Below the pieces are notes generated by a model. That model was not told the origin of the DNA. It ran no database searches and saw only the letters and a program-made list of their open reading frames with translations. The position numbers and the translations under genes were made by a program. A DNA stretch of 64,000 nucleotides from assembly GCA_003116875.1 (NCBI GenBank), contig BCKT01000006.1:806001-870000 (forward strand), in the 5' to 3' direction. Each line of letters starts with the position of its first letter. The first letter of the stretch is position 1. This stretch comes from Takashimella koratensis. Taxonomy: Eukaryota; Basidiomycota; Tremellomycetes; Trichosporonales; Tetragoniomycetaceae. This document shows, in pieces, positions 1-11,856 of the stretch.

Positions 1-3000
1 CGACGACGGGTGCGATGATCTCTCGAATCGCACGGGCGATTGAGTGATGCACGATTCGCTTGAAGGTGGGGGCTTGAATGACACCAAAGTCCGAGTTGAA
101 AACGAGCTGCTCGGGGAGCTGGCGGATGAGCTCGTCCACGAGGCGGTTGTACTGCTCGTTGGCTGCCTGCGCGGCCTGCTCGGCTTGGAGGCGGTTGAAC
201 TCGTTGTCAACCGGCTGCTCGAATCGCTGAGTCTCCTCGGCAAACGCCCGCTGGTATTCGTACTCGAGTCGGTCCGGCCTCGGCGCCTGCGGCTCGGGCG
301 GGCCGACATGATTGCGGATGACCTCGGCGGGCTCGAGAGTGTCAATCTGGACGTTGAGGGCACGGAAGCACACCTCGATCTCGAATTTCAGGTTGAGGCG
401 GAGGTCACCGTAGTGGTAGAGCTCGACGAGGACACCAAGGATCGCCGACATCCACGGGTTGGGCAAGTGGAAGACGGACGATTGCTCGCACGTGGCCATC
501 AGGTTGCACACAAAGGGGATGGCTACGATGAGTCGCTTGTTGTCGTATGCCTGAATGAGCAAGTCCTTCACCGACAGCTCGCGGTGCCGGATCGGGAGGC
601 TACGGGCGAGAGTGATCCGACCCAACCACGTAGCGACGGTCTTGAGTGTCTGACGCTCACTTGCTGCCGTCATGGTCGCTTCGGCATTGAGCAAGTCTCG
701 AGCCTTGCGGTACGTCTCCCACAAGATGTGTCGATCGAGCACGGGCGAGTCGAGTAACTTGACAATTGACATGTACGTGTCGTGTCGGTTCAACTCGAGA
801 CTGACACGAACGTCGATAAAGTAGTGAGCGAACCAGCGTGAATACTGGTTCTCAAACAACTTGACGAGCTCTTTCGACTTTGCTTCAAAGTTGTCGGGCG
901 CGATGTTGTTGATGATAAACATGATGGCGTCGCGGATCTTGGGATCGGGCTCCTTGAACTCGTCGTCGCCCTCTTCGATGAGGATTGGGAGTCTCAGGGC
1001 TGAGAACGCGAGCTTGACACCACCTTGAAGAGCAATTTCTTCACGCTCGGCCAAGGCGGCTTGGACGTCGGCAATCAAGGCCGGTCGGAGCTCGTGCAGG
1101 GCCGGAATGTCGAGGAGGGATCGACACAAACCCGGAAAGTCGACGAGCGACTTGCGAAGAACGTTGAGCGCCTGGACACCGAAAGTGAACAGCAACTCGG
1201 TCGGCGGGACTTTGCACGAGTCGAGGACGTATCGAGTCGCGACAAACGCCGGCATGTCCTTGACGAGTCGTTCGTCGATGATGGCGCCAAACAGGACACC
1301 AGTCATGATGAGTTCGCGCTGTGGGTACGCCTTGACAAACTTGTATTCATCGAACAGCGAGTGAAGGGCACACGCAAAGACTTCTTGGTCGTGCGCGTCG
1401 GCCGAGGCTTGGCAGCGCTTGAGCTCGCTGATGACGTCGTCGAGGGTGACGTCCTTGTCCATGTCGTACATCTGGCCGTACATCTGGTCGACCTGCTTCA
1501 TGACTGCCTCGGGGAACGAGGCGACCGCGAACCCTTGCTCCTCCTTGGACTGGGGGCGGAGGTTGAGGAGACGAGGGTGGAGGACGAGCACGTCCGTGCG
1601 GAGCGTCTTGAATCTCGAGATGTCCTCTTGGCTTAGGTCCTCGGCATTACGGATGACGCGGATAAAAATGGCGTAGACGCTGGTGCCAAGGGTCGCAGGC
1701 TGGGACGTCTGCTGAGCGGCGTTCGGGAGACTCTGCTGCTCCGTCTCCATGTGGAGCTTGTGCTCGATAAAGTCGAACATGGCCTGGAGGAATTCGGGCC
1801 CGCGGATCGATACGCAATCGGATAACCAGTCCTCGAGGTTGAGGATTTCCTTGGTGGACCCGAGCGCGGCAACGTCGAGCGCGAGGTGGAGGTTCTCCGC
1901 CGTGAGCAGCTTATCGAGGATCTGCAGAGATAAGCACTTTTAAACAACACGCTCGCTTACCTTGAGCTCCATCGCGATTTCCACAATTCGCTTGACGTTG
2001 TTCTCGTCCTCGCTGTAAAAGTCGGCAAGGAGGGAGAGGAGACGTTCTTGATTGGCCTGCAACATATTGTAGAAGACCAACTGGGACGAGGTGGCGACGT
2101 CGGGCGCGCTGGTGAGGTAGTGGCTGAGGAGGCGCGAGTGCATGTTGTTGACGGTCGGAGGGAGCGGTTTCTGCGAGGATAATGTCAGCTTTTGACCCCG
2201 ATCTCCAGGCCGTGACTCACCGGAAGCTTCTCAAACGCAATCAGGACCAGCTCGGGAGCGAGGTGCGCGGCCCGCTCAAGTAACTCGCTCGCTCTCCTGC
2301 CCACATCCGCTCGCTCCTCGCGGTCACCGCCATGTTCAGCATCCGCCATGGCGCACGCAGCGACCAAGACTTGAACGAGACCGAGAGTGTTCCACATTCC
2401 CGCTGCCTGAACATCTTTCGCCTGTTGCTTGATCGCGCGGCTAGCTTGGGCCGTCGTTGGGATGGGCTCGACGATGCGGGCGAGTTCCGACGGTGCGGCG
2501 CCGTTCGGCATGGCGAAGAGCGGGAGCGCGTCTGGCGTGAGCACCATGCACAAGTTGTGCAGGATGAACAGCAAAGGGGAGAGATTGTTCCACGTTGGCT
2601 CGGATGGAGAGGCAGGGACGATACCGGCGATAGGTGGAACGGGGCTCTGCGGGGGGACAATAAGAAGGTTGAGGAGGATGGTGAGGGAGGAAGGGTGCGC
2701 AAGGATAGATTGCGGCATGTCGAATCTTTTCAACACCTCGGCGTAGTTGAGCGGAGCCTGTGAGGAAAATTGCGGGGTCGAGTGGAAAACGTCAGCAAGC
2801 CGCTCAAAGGGGAAGAAAGGGATGGATAGTAGTGGGATTATCCCAGAGGAAAACCTAGACAAAAGATGGATTCCCTCTGTACTCACCGCTGCTGCAATAC
2901 CCTTGATAACGGAATGGACGTCTACGCCGCGGCCTTCCTGCATGCCGTTGCACAACCCCGCAATCGTTCGCACGACCTCGTCCATCAATGCGGCCTGGTT

Positions 3001-4218
3001 CTCTTCCGCCAGCAAGTAGGGTCCCCACCACCGAGCGATCGTCGCTTCGACGGTCGCTTCGTCCGAGGTGAGGTTCTCACCCAGCTCGAACAGGATCTCT
3101 TCGAGTGGGATAGACCCCGGCGAGCGTGGTGGACCGCCAGGGGAGAGTGCAGACAGGGTCTGGAGGACGATGGCGGGCGAGGCAAACTTTGCGGTGAGCG
3201 ACGCCAAGAGATACCCGCGATGGATCGAGTCGAGGGGAGAACCGTGAGGGGGAGTCGGATTGGTCGGTGTTGCTGGGCGGGAGGAAGTTGAATCTCCTCC
3301 TGATGCCGGTTGAGCTCTAGGGTAGATGGCAAGGATGAGCGTGCGAGCCTCTTGCAACGACATATCCTCAAGAGGCTGGTTGGGGATGTTTGTCGCCCAG
3401 AACGGCACGTTTTGGGACCTCAGGACCTCCATCGCTGGCTGGAAAGTCGAGTGAAGGGTGGCGATGACCATGTCGTAGGATGGGTGCGAAGCCGGGAAGA
3501 TGTGCGGCGACGCGAGGGTGAGAGCGCAGAGGGAGAACAAGGTCGGCGGGGGCAGGCCGAGCAAGCGAAACGATGGCAGAGGCAAAGGTGTGCCTTGCGA
3601 TGGAGAGAGGATGGTGAGGGTAAAATGAGGGGCGAGGGAGACGTCACGCGCTGCTCGGACAGCCTCGGTCGCAAGCAGTCTCCAAGCGAGCGCTGCTGAC
3701 CCGTTTGTTGGGATCTGAGGGGGTGGGGCCGCAGGGTCGTCTTTGTACTGCTGCGAGTGCTGGATGAGGGTCTGAATGATGTTGTTTGCGACGACGGCTG
3801 TTCGTCGCACGTAGTGGTGATACATCTCTGGGCCGTGGGTGGATGCAAGCTGGGTGGGGTGTTAGCGGAAATGGAGCGAGAGGACCAGGAGACATGAAAA
3901 AACCAAAAGACCAGTACGTACTGATCGAATTTCTTGGGCTGCCTTGTCAAACGACTCTTCGGTAAAGGTCGTCAACAAGAACACAATCTGTGCCCTAACT
4001 ATCGCTGCAGCGCCCCCACCTCCGCCTGGGCCAGCTGCAGCAGCAGCTGCCGCGGCGGCGCTACCTGGCCCGTTGCCTGGGGTTCCGGGGCCGGCGTTGG
4101 GTGGTGCGCCGCCGCCGGGGGGAGCGGGTCCGCCCCCGGGATGGTTGGATGCGCCAAAGCCGGGGGGAGGGCCGGCTCGGGCGACCCCGCCTCCCAATCC
4201 GGGAGGAGGGTGGGACAT
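1..4218 (-). CDS. NOT1: CCR4-NOT scaffold subunit Not1/CNOT1, N-terminal 1309 codons (3' end off window)
   Basis: Scaffold of the cytoplasmic/nuclear CCR4-NOT deadenylase that shortens mRNA poly(A) tails and holds the Caf1, Ccr4, Not2-Not5 and Caf40 modules. Exons on the minus strand are 4218-3922, 3849-2887, 2757-2221, 2170-1961 and 1921 to the left edge, all joined in phase 0. After a Gly/Pro/Ala-rich N-terminus (about residues 1-70) comes a CNOT1-like start (EIRS..STHGPE) followed by helical-repeat sequence. The last exon matches the MIF4G/CAF1-binding part of CNOT1 closely, for example LHSLFDEYKF, NPWMSAILGVL.EL and LNLKFEIEV, and stops at a motif matching AVQELVHPVV of the human protein. 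The C-terminal NOT modules are outside the window. The second intron (2886-2758, 129 nt) has no in-frame stop, so a reader could miss it. Identity is very secure; splice sites are inferred. Confidence 0.95.
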
Positions 4219-5284
4219 GGAACGATTCGGTACGAGGGTACGCGCGAGTCCGGGTCCGGGTCGCGTAGGATTGGGCCGGGGATAAGGAGGTCAAGGGCGA
4301 GTGCCAGTAGAGGCTGGGGTGGGAAGGAGGGACTAGGCGGAGTGTGGAATCAAGCTGGTCGGATGCTCCTTCTCCCTTGCTCTCGAACCTAGACTTGGAT
4401 GCTAAGATTTGGGGTTGAAACTGCCGACTAACGGTGTCAATGTCGGTCTTGATACGTTGGGTTTAGATGACCTGGCGTCCGCGTCGACTACTGCTGGGAG
4501 ACTTGAGCGCGGTTCGGTATGTTGTTGAGAGGGGGTAGGTGAAGATGGTGTGGTGTGGTGCAAGGTCACTTTCGCTGATTCGTCGTGTGCGAAGCGAAGG
4601 GAGGGGAGGAAAGGTAGGTCGGGTGGATGGGGAAGGTGGGGGGGCGAAATTTAGAGCCGTCCCATTCCTGTGCAAGCGGGGGGAGATGGGGGAGGACAGG
4701 GGGGCAGTGCCAGGGGGCGGCGCGGCGTGAGGCGGAGGTGGGGAGAGGGGGTGGGTGGATGATGAGAGGAGAGAGAGAGGTGAAGGAAGAGCAAGTGAGA
4801 GTGAGCAAGGAGTGGCAGCTGCCAGGGATGACTCGGTAACCGCTGATTAGGAACAGAGTGTAATCCTAACCTAATGACTCGTGGTCAATCGTAATCAAGA
4901 GGCAGAATGTAATCTGCCGTGAGCCAAGAGCCAAACCCCAGCTGCAACCAAGTGCCTAATTGCTCTGCCTCGGTAGACGCTCGGAGTTTTCGCTATAACG
5001 CCGAGCACCACTCTTTGGAATCGTTACCACCTAGATCCACTGGCCGTGCGTCGGTGGCAGATTACAGATTACTCACCAATATGCATCAGTCATAGAGAAC
5101 CGTGTAACAGCCAGGGTACCAGGCCCAGGTATAGACATGTATATCAATGAGAGCGTCGCCAAGCGGGGTTTATGCTGAAGCCATAGCCCGCTGGACCAAG
5201 GACCGGGAGGGGAAACAAACTGATCAACGAAGGAGACTATAGCAGATCTGATCGATAATGTAAGAACAACCACTGTCACCTTCC
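4219..5284. other. NOT1 upstream region / GRX3/4 downstream region, no gene seen
   Basis: Both flanking genes are on the minus strand, so this 1.07 kb holds the promoter and 5' leader of NOT1. The stretch from about 4500 to 4820 is purine-rich on the plus strand, meaning pyrimidine-rich on the coding strand, which is the usual promoter look in this window. Short ORFs here are compositional and match no family I know. Confidence 0.6.
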
Positions 5285-8200
5285 TCACACCGCCACAGCA
5301 GTCGCGGGCTTCTCATCTTGCCCCGTGGCGGCCTTCTCCTCCTCGTCATTGTACATCTCGTCCCACTCGCCGTTCTCAATCATCTCACGGAAGATGTCAA
5401 GACCACCGACCAGCTCGCCATTGAGGATGATCTGGGGGAAGGCTGCACTATCTCAGCTTGGCCCCGCATCATCCAAAGCCCGTAGCTCTACTCACTTGGC
5501 CAGTCGTTGACCTTCTTCAGACCCTGTCGAACATCCTCGTCCGAGAGAATATCAAACCAAGCAAACTCGATACCTTTCTCGCGCAAGAGACCCACAGTCT
5601 GTCGAGAGAAGCCACACTTGGGAGTGCTGGGGTTACCTTTCATGAAGAGGACGACCTTGTGCTTGTTCATCAGCTCGTGGCAGCGGGCGTTGATTTCCTC
5701 CTCGGTACGTCGTCGGGCGGCGGCAGAGGGAGCAGGAGCAGGCGTGGCGGTAGAAGTGGCGAGAGGGGCCGAGGGGTTGGAGGATGAGGATGAACCAGAG
5801 TGTTGCGCAAGGAGAGAGTTGAGGAGGGAGACGTCGGATCCAGAGTGGCGTGCGAGCAGCGTGTGGCCCTGGGGTATTTCACACAAGGGTATGGGAATGA
5901 ACGGATACAGTGCAAGAAATGCCCAAAAAGAGTCGAGTCGTCGTCAGTCAAAGTCGAGAGATCATTCCATGTGATGAAAGACGAAAGTGAGCACAGCCAC
6001 GGTCAAGGTCGAGGCGAAGGAACGTCCGAGTGAGGCGAGACGGGACCGTTGTCGACGCGGTCCGCATTTCGCATATCATCAATGTCCGTGTCAGAGCCAT
6101 CATTGATATCGAGGCATTCGAGTTCATGGGCGAGAGCCGAAGGCCGACGAGCGCCGGATTGACGTCGTTGCAGATCGTTGATTTGGGATTTGCGTGGTCC
6201 CAAATTGACAAAGGGTGACGCGATCGAGTGTTGACCCGTGATGTCGGGGTTCGGATTTGGTGGGAATTCCAACAGATGAGCCGAGGGAAGGCCGATCGGT
6301 GGGGACGCAGCCGTCGGCCGAAGGTAAGGGTGTTTGTCAAGGAGGGCGACGGTACGGTTGGGAGCGATTTTCACGTGTTGAGGTGGGTTGGCAAGTTTGT
6401 GTTTCCCCAACAGGTCGATCGGGATGTTGTCCGTTGGCGAAGGGTTCGGAGTGAAGGGTTCGACCCAGGATGCAACGGATCCGGGAGGTGTTTGCAGCAG
6501 AGTGCGAGGAGCAGAAGTCGCGGATGAGTGCGACGAGGCGATTGACGCAGTTGTAGCGGTCGCCGTGGGACGGGCGAGGAATTCGATCGGTGAGCGAGGG
6601 GTAAGCGGCGACGGAGCCGGTGGGATGTAGCGTTGGTAGCGGGTGAGCGAGTGGGAGAGGGAAGGGCGGCGAGGGGTGAAGAAGGGCGACGCCGGGATGG
6701 GCGACGGGTTGAGCGGGGACGACGAGGTAAGTTTGAGAGGAGGCGGGTTGGGAGACATGCCGCGATTGGCGAAAGGGCGGAGAGGGGAGGGGGGAGTAGA
6801 GTTAAAGTTGTCCATGGTAGTGTTAGCGGCGAGTCTAATGTAGACTAAGGCAGGTGTAGGTGGAGATGGTCAAGAGGTGGGTGGTGGTGTGGTGTAGATT
6901 GAACATGGACTGGGGTAAACCAATATGGGGGTGGGGGAGTCGACAGTGGACTGATATAGGGGAGGGAAAGGTGGTGGAGGACGAGTGGAGGAGAGCTGTG
7001 GCGTGATGAGGTGAGAGGTGGGCAGGGAGTGGAGGGGGACAGAGGTAGCAAGACCGAGGCAGGGAGAGGCAGAGAGAAAGACAAAGACGGAGAGAGACCT
7101 CGCTAAGCGCTGAATGGGTGGTGAGAGAAAAGGTGAGAGATGATCAAAGGTAGGACGCGGTGATCAACGGTCATGTCTTGGACGATTTTCGACCGAAACG
7201 CCTCGACTGTGGGGATTTGGAATCGCTGGCTGCACCGCATGGCGAGCTGGTAGGAGAGTGGACAGGGAGGAGGTGTGTGACCTCTCTCCGTGCAGGCCTG
7301 CAGTCCGGCCGGCGCTAGAGCTCACATGGTCCCGAGCGCTCACCCCGTCGTCCGCGCAGCCATGACATATGGCTTGCCCGGGTCGGAGCGAGCTGCAGAA
7401 AGGTGGGAGATGAAAGGAAGGCGCTGGAGCCAAGAGTCGCAGGTAGTGGGAGTTTGGGGACGGGTTTGAGGAGAGGACAAGGTGAGGAGGGGAGAGAGAG
7501 GTGAGAGCGCCTTATTCACGCTACCTCTTGCTCCCCAGCCCCGCCCTTTGTAACGATGAAACCGGGCATAACGCGCACTTGCACGCCGCCACAACGGAAC
7601 GACTGGGCGATGTGATGAGAGGAGGGACATCTCGCTACCAAGCCGGGTCCGACGAGCGAACGTGTGTGTGAACAGTTCGGGTGAGAGATAGACCGAGGTA
7701 TATGCCCACAGTTGGGGCATCGGACCATGCGTTCGACGAAGACAGATGGTCCGAGGGTGAAGGTTGTTGAAAGGAGATAGGGGAGAGATGGTGGAGGGAG
7801 AGAGAGGGGGAGAGGATGAGAGAAGGAGGGAAAAATGGAGAGAAAGCGAGATGACGCGAGTGATAGAATGAGGAGAAGGAGGAGATGTGGAAAGATGGGG
7901 AGGTAGTGAGGAGGCAGAGACGGAGACGAAGAGAGGAGAGGAAGTAGGCGAAGGAAGCAGAACGGATCAGTGCTTACCCGGAGGACGAGGAAAGACGGGA
8001 CGGCCTCGATATCGAATGACTCTGAGATATCCGCGAGGGTCTCTGCTTCAATCTGTGTGGGTTAGCGAGAAGAGTGAAGAGGAAGAGGGAATGTCAGCTG
8101 TCGGCCGAGCGGATATGAGAGGAGAGCAAAGAATGTATCAAAGAACTACCAGTCCCACATCTGTCGCACATGACCTTTCGCCACCTTGTAAGGCCCAGTT

Positions 8201-8440
8201 CACTCGTCGCTTCAATCACCGAACCCTCCAGTCGTTTGCGGTCTGAAAGACGTTCCCGCTACTCACGTTCAAGAAGAGAACCGTTGGGAACTTTGCGGCT
8301 GCCTGCTCGACGGCTTTGTTGAAGGCCTCACATGGTTCGGCCCAAGGTGCCCAGAAATTGAGGAGCGAGACGCGGCCGAGGTCGGCGGAGAGGAGGGACT
8401 TGAAGTGGTCTGGGGACTGTACTTGGACGAGGTTGGACAT
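5285..8440 (-). CDS. GRX4: Monothiol glutaredoxin Grx3/Grx4 type (thioredoxin-glutaredoxin), 259 aa
   Basis: Cytosolic/nuclear CGFS glutaredoxin. The family ligates a [2Fe-2S] cluster with glutathione, distributes iron and signals iron status to transcription regulators (Aft1, Php4, Fep1; Cir1 in Cryptococcus). Exons: 8440-8267, 8052-7978, 5868-5496, 5442-5285, with phases 0, 0 and 1. Residues 1-100 form a thioredoxin-like domain with WAPWAEPC (Cys37). A Ser/Ala/Pro linker follows, then the Grx domain with KCGFS (Cys168), NDWPTFPQ and a GG.D motif. There is a single Grx domain, as in yeast Grx3/4. The third intron (7977-5869, 2109 nt) is far longer than any other here and contains a separate 270-codon ORF on the same strand. 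The FLVLR/GHTLL junction joins the thioredoxin core exactly, so the long intron is needed. An ATG at 5886 could give a short form lacking the thioredoxin domain. An iron-GATA site lies about 70 bp upstream. Confidence 0.92.
6003..6815 (-). CDS. Ser/Pro-rich hypothetical protein, 270 aa, nested inside the GRX3/4 intron
   Basis: A single uninterrupted ORF lies wholly within the 2.1-kb GRX3/4 intron on the same strand, starting with [14 protein letters not shown] and ending in TGA 134 nt before the intron acceptor. It is low in complexity and very rich in Ser/Pro, with roughly eighteen SP or TP dipeptides. There is one less biased segment near the C-terminus ([15 protein letters not shown], then an acidic [13 protein letters not shown]). 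I do not recognise a family. The many SP/TP sites would suit a phosphorylated regulatory protein, but that is inference. Sequence upstream of its ATG (about 6830-7100 and 7700-7930) is pyrimidine-rich on the coding strand like other promoters here, which argues for an independent transcript. The alternative is a chance ORF in low-complexity intronic DNA; its length and lack of introns make that possible. Confidence 0.5.
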   Translation of the reverse strand: MDNFNSTPPSPLRPFANRGMSPNPPPLKLTSSSPLNPSPIPASPFFTPRRPSLSHSLTRYQRYIPPAPSPLTPRSPIEFLARPTATATTASIASSHSSATSAPRTLLQTPPGSVASWVEPFTPNPSPTDNIPIDLLGKHKLANPPQHVKIAPNRTVALLDKHPYLRPTAASPPIGLPSAHLLEFPPNPNPDITGQHSIASPFVNLGPRKSQINDLQRRQSGARRPSALAHELECLDINDGSDTDIDDMRNADRVDNGPVSPHSDVPSPRP

Positions 8441-8932
8441 GGTCGGGTGTTGAGTGAGGTTAGGTTAGTTGTCAACTAAGTGTGGTTGCTGATCAATCTC
8501 CAGAGTGTCAATCTGATAACCAGACTCTACCCCTTGGTCATGACTCACCACAGGCTAGAAATCTCCAAAAAAGAAAATCACCCTCGCCACCGAGGATGTA
8601 TCTGCGCCCCCCTCTTAACCGCCTTGGTAGGACACTTTTTTTGGTCGTCCTCTTTTCAGTCTGGGCTCGACTGACAAAAGAAGACTCAGCCTCAGGTTCA
8701 CTTCACCTCCATCCCATCCATCTCACCTATATAGCAGCCTTTGCCGTCCTCGACCTAGCCCTCCCATCTCGACACCCAACAAAAGAGTCAACCTACCGAC
8801 TCGTGCCCGACCCGACTCGTCGTTCCTAGCTTCTTTAGACTGTTCGGAACCGACATCGACTACATATCTACCGTTCATCTTTGTTCGGTGCTCATCTAAC
8901 CTTTTCGCCACCCCTTACACCGCGTCACCACC
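8441..8932. promoter_or_regulatory. Divergent promoter region of GRX3/4 (-) and eRF1 (+)
   Basis: This 492-bp divergent intergenic region is the shared control region. It contains an exact iron-GATA element at 8511-8519 near the glutaredoxin side, a TATATAG at 8728-8734 near the eRF1 side, and pyrimidine-rich sequence from about 8700 to 8830 leading to the eRF1 start. Confidence 0.6.
8511..8519 (+). promoter_or_regulatory. Iron-GATA repressor-type site ATCTGATAA upstream of GRX3/4
   Basis: Exact match to ATCWGATAA, the extended GATA element bound by fungal siderophore/iron GATA repressors (Fep1, SreA, Urbs1, Cir1). It lies 71-79 bp upstream of the glutaredoxin start codon. Function is inferred from the motif and from the gene's known role in iron sensing. 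Confidence 0.55.
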
Positions 8933-10597
8933 ATGTCTGAGGAAGTGAGTTGTCCCGCTTCCCCCCGTACTTCAAGCTGCCTCTGAACACCTTGTTGCCG
9001 GTTGCTCTTCACTGACACTTTGCAGACCGACCACGCCATCGAGGTATGCCCGCGCGCTCCATCATCCTCCCTTTGTAGCTAACGTTAATCGTCTTGCAGA
9101 TTTGGCGATACCGCAAGCTCCTGACGATGCTCTCTCAAGCTCGTGGTGCCGGAACATCGTGTATCACTCTTATTCTCCCTCCGAGTAAGTTGGGGGGTTT
9201 CTCTACACCCGATATCTTTCTCTCTCCCGCTTTTGCGACGTTCTTTGGCCCACTTTACGCACTAGCTACTCTTGATCGTGCTCGCCGTCGCTCTCACTAA
9301 CTCCCTCAGGGTCCCAAATATCCCAAGCCAGCAACATGTTGACTACCGAATACGGTACCGCTTCCAACATCAAATCGCGTGTCAACCGACTCTCCGTCTT
9401 GTCCGCGATTACTTCGACTCAGCAGCGTCTCAAGCTGTTCAACCGAGTTCCCGATAACGGTTTGTGTGTTTTCGTCGGAACCGTCTTGAACGAGGAAGGC
9501 AAGGAGAAGAAGTTGTCGTTTGCGCTCGAACCGTTCAAGCCGATCAACACGAGTTTGTACATGTGTGACTCGAGGTTCCATGTCGAAGCGCTCGAGGAGT
9601 TGCTCGAGACGGATTCCAAGTGGGGCTTTATCATCATGGACGGTAACGGTTCGGTAAGTGGGGGGTTTGGTTCGGCAACGCGTATAGCGTAGGGAAAGAA
9701 CGTCAGATGTTTGGTGCTAACCCACCGTAGCTCTTCGGTACCCTCTCCGGTAACACCCGCGAGGTGCTGCACAAGTTCAACGTCGACTTGCCCAAGAAAC
9801 ACGGACGTGGTGGTCAATCCGCTCTTCGTTTCTCTCGTCTTCGTGACGAAGCTCGACGCAACTATGTCCGTAAAGTTGCCGAGCTCGCCGTTCAGCATTT
9901 CATCACTGCGGATAAGGTCAACGTCGCTGGTCTCGTTCTCGCTGGTAGTGCCGAGCTCAAGACTGACCTCTCGGGGAGTGACCTCTTCGATCCTCGTTTG
10001 CTCGCCAAAGTCGTCAAGGTCGTCGACGTCAGTTACGGTGGTGAAAACGGTTTTAACCAAGCTATCGAACTCGCCGCTGATTCTCTCGCCAACGTTAAAT
10101 TCGTGCAAGAGAAACGTCTTATCGGCAAGTACTTTGATGAGATTGCTCAAGACTCGGGCAAGTACTGTTTCGGAATCGTCGATACCCTCAAAGCTCTCGA
10201 GATGGGTGCGGTTGAGACTTTGATTGTTTGGGAATCACTCGAGATTACACGCAACACCCTCCGAAATGCAGCTGGGGAGGAAATCATTGTTCACTCCACC
10301 CCCGGGGAGAAAGATCGCGACAAGTTTATGGATAAATCGACCGGTCTCGAGATGGAACAGGCCGCCGAGCCTCAACCTCTCCTCGAGTGGTTTGCGGAGA
10401 AGTACAAGGAGTTTGGTGCTGCGTTGGAGTTTGTCACGAATAAAAGTCAAGAAGGAAGTCAGTTCGTCAAGGGGTTCGGTGGGATCGGAGGTCTGCTTCG
10501 ATACAAGGTTGATTTCACTGATCTCGGTGATCTCGAGGATGACGAGGACGAGTTTTACGGCTCGGACGATGACAGCGGTGAGTCGACAGCAAGTTGA
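8933..10597 (+). CDS. SUP45: Eukaryotic peptide chain release factor subunit 1 (eRF1), 441 aa
   Basis: Recognises all three stop codons in the ribosomal A site and triggers hydrolysis of peptidyl-tRNA, working with the GTPase eRF3. Exons: 8933-8944, 9026-9043, 9100-9184, 9310-9653, 9731-10597 (phases 0, 0, 1, 0). The first two exons are tiny (12 and 18 nt). Diagnostic motifs are present: GTASNIKS (NIKS at 58-61), YMCDSRF (the YxCxxxF stop-codon motif) and [13 protein letters not shown] (GGQ at 180-182). The C-terminal eRF3-binding domain ends in the usual acidic tail. Similarity to human eRF1 is collinear over the whole length (437 aa in human). No oddity apart from the micro-exons. Confidence 0.97.
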
Positions 10598-11315
10598 CGG
10601 CGCTATGCGCTGGCAACGTCGCTTGGTTCCTTAGTGCAGTTCTCTCTATTCTTCAACCCCTCAAACGCAGTATTTCATTCGCAACTTGCTGATACTTCTA
10701 TAGACATTTGACAGTCGTCAGTGGGCGAGCGTGCCCCGCTCAGCGCCGCGCGCGGGGGAGGGCAAATCGTGATGGTCGCGGGAGGGTAAATGAGATGTGC
10801 TAGGTGATGTGTTTCGATTGGTTCTGAGAAAAAGGGGGCAAGGAGCGAGGGGAAGACGCGCGCGCTGTTGAGTCGGGCGAGTCGGGCAGAAGGGGGAACA
10901 TGGGTCAAGTCTCAAAGGCAAGGTATTCAAGGCGGAACGACCACTTGTGGTACAGCCCCCAAGACAACGAGTAACATATACCGAGTCGTTGGATAGATTA
11001 CAACCCATGTGAACCGAGAAGGGGGTTATATCGTGATGGGTTGTGGTTGTGGGTTTCAGTAACGGCACGGATATGAATTTTGCGCAATGTTTCGTTCGAG
11101 GTCATGACGGTTAGGCGGAACCAGTGTTTGTGTTTCTTGAGGTGCGAGGAAGCAGTTGATCGCTGTCACGTTCGTTAACCCACACCCGCTACGTATGCTA
11201 GATAGATACATGCCAATTCTCGATCCCTCTAACTACGATTCATATCATCCACATTCCACCGTAACTCCCAGACCATTCTACTTCCCAAACCTCTACCTCG
11301 TGTCCAGTTCAGAAC
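10598..11315. other. Convergent 3' intergenic region, no gene seen
   Basis: This 718-bp stretch lies between the 3' ends of eRF1 (+) and the membrane-protein gene (-). I see only short ORFs of biased composition and no RNA-gene signature. Confidence 0.6.
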
Positions 11316-11812
11316 CTAGCTACCTACGCTAACGGGTGCATAGTCTCCCCTGTCACCTGCCATCCCTCCTGCAGTCCGCATATCGAACCCGAGTCCCTGG
11401 GTGCGTGCGCGGCCGAATAAGGACGTGGAGAGCGGTTGGAGCTGAGTAGGGAGCAGGGCCTGTGGGGTTTTGGGGTTTGAGGTTTGGTTAGATGAGAAGA
11501 GGCGAGAACCGGTTCGAGGATATAGGAGACAAGTCAAAGAGAAGCTCACCTGACTCCATTCTCTGAGATCCGTCGGTCGCGTACCCCTCTCTTCAATAGC
11601 TTTCTGTAACCTATCGAACTCATCAGTCCAAACTCATCGACCAAAGCGGAGGCTCATGATTTGAGACAAGACAGGACTAACCTCGATCGGATACCGGCAA
11701 AGAGGAGGAGACCAATGACTACCAAGATGAAAAAAGTCACGATGAGTTGGTTACGCGGCGAGTCTCGTTCTGTAGCAGAGTTGTTGATTAGCGGTTGATG
11801 AGGCCGGGAACG

Positions 11813-11856
<44 letters not shown>

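Noticed and set aside
44..1636. Long plus-strand ORFs at the left edge
   Set aside because: They are antisense shadows of NOT1; the minus strand has the clear CNOT1 match.
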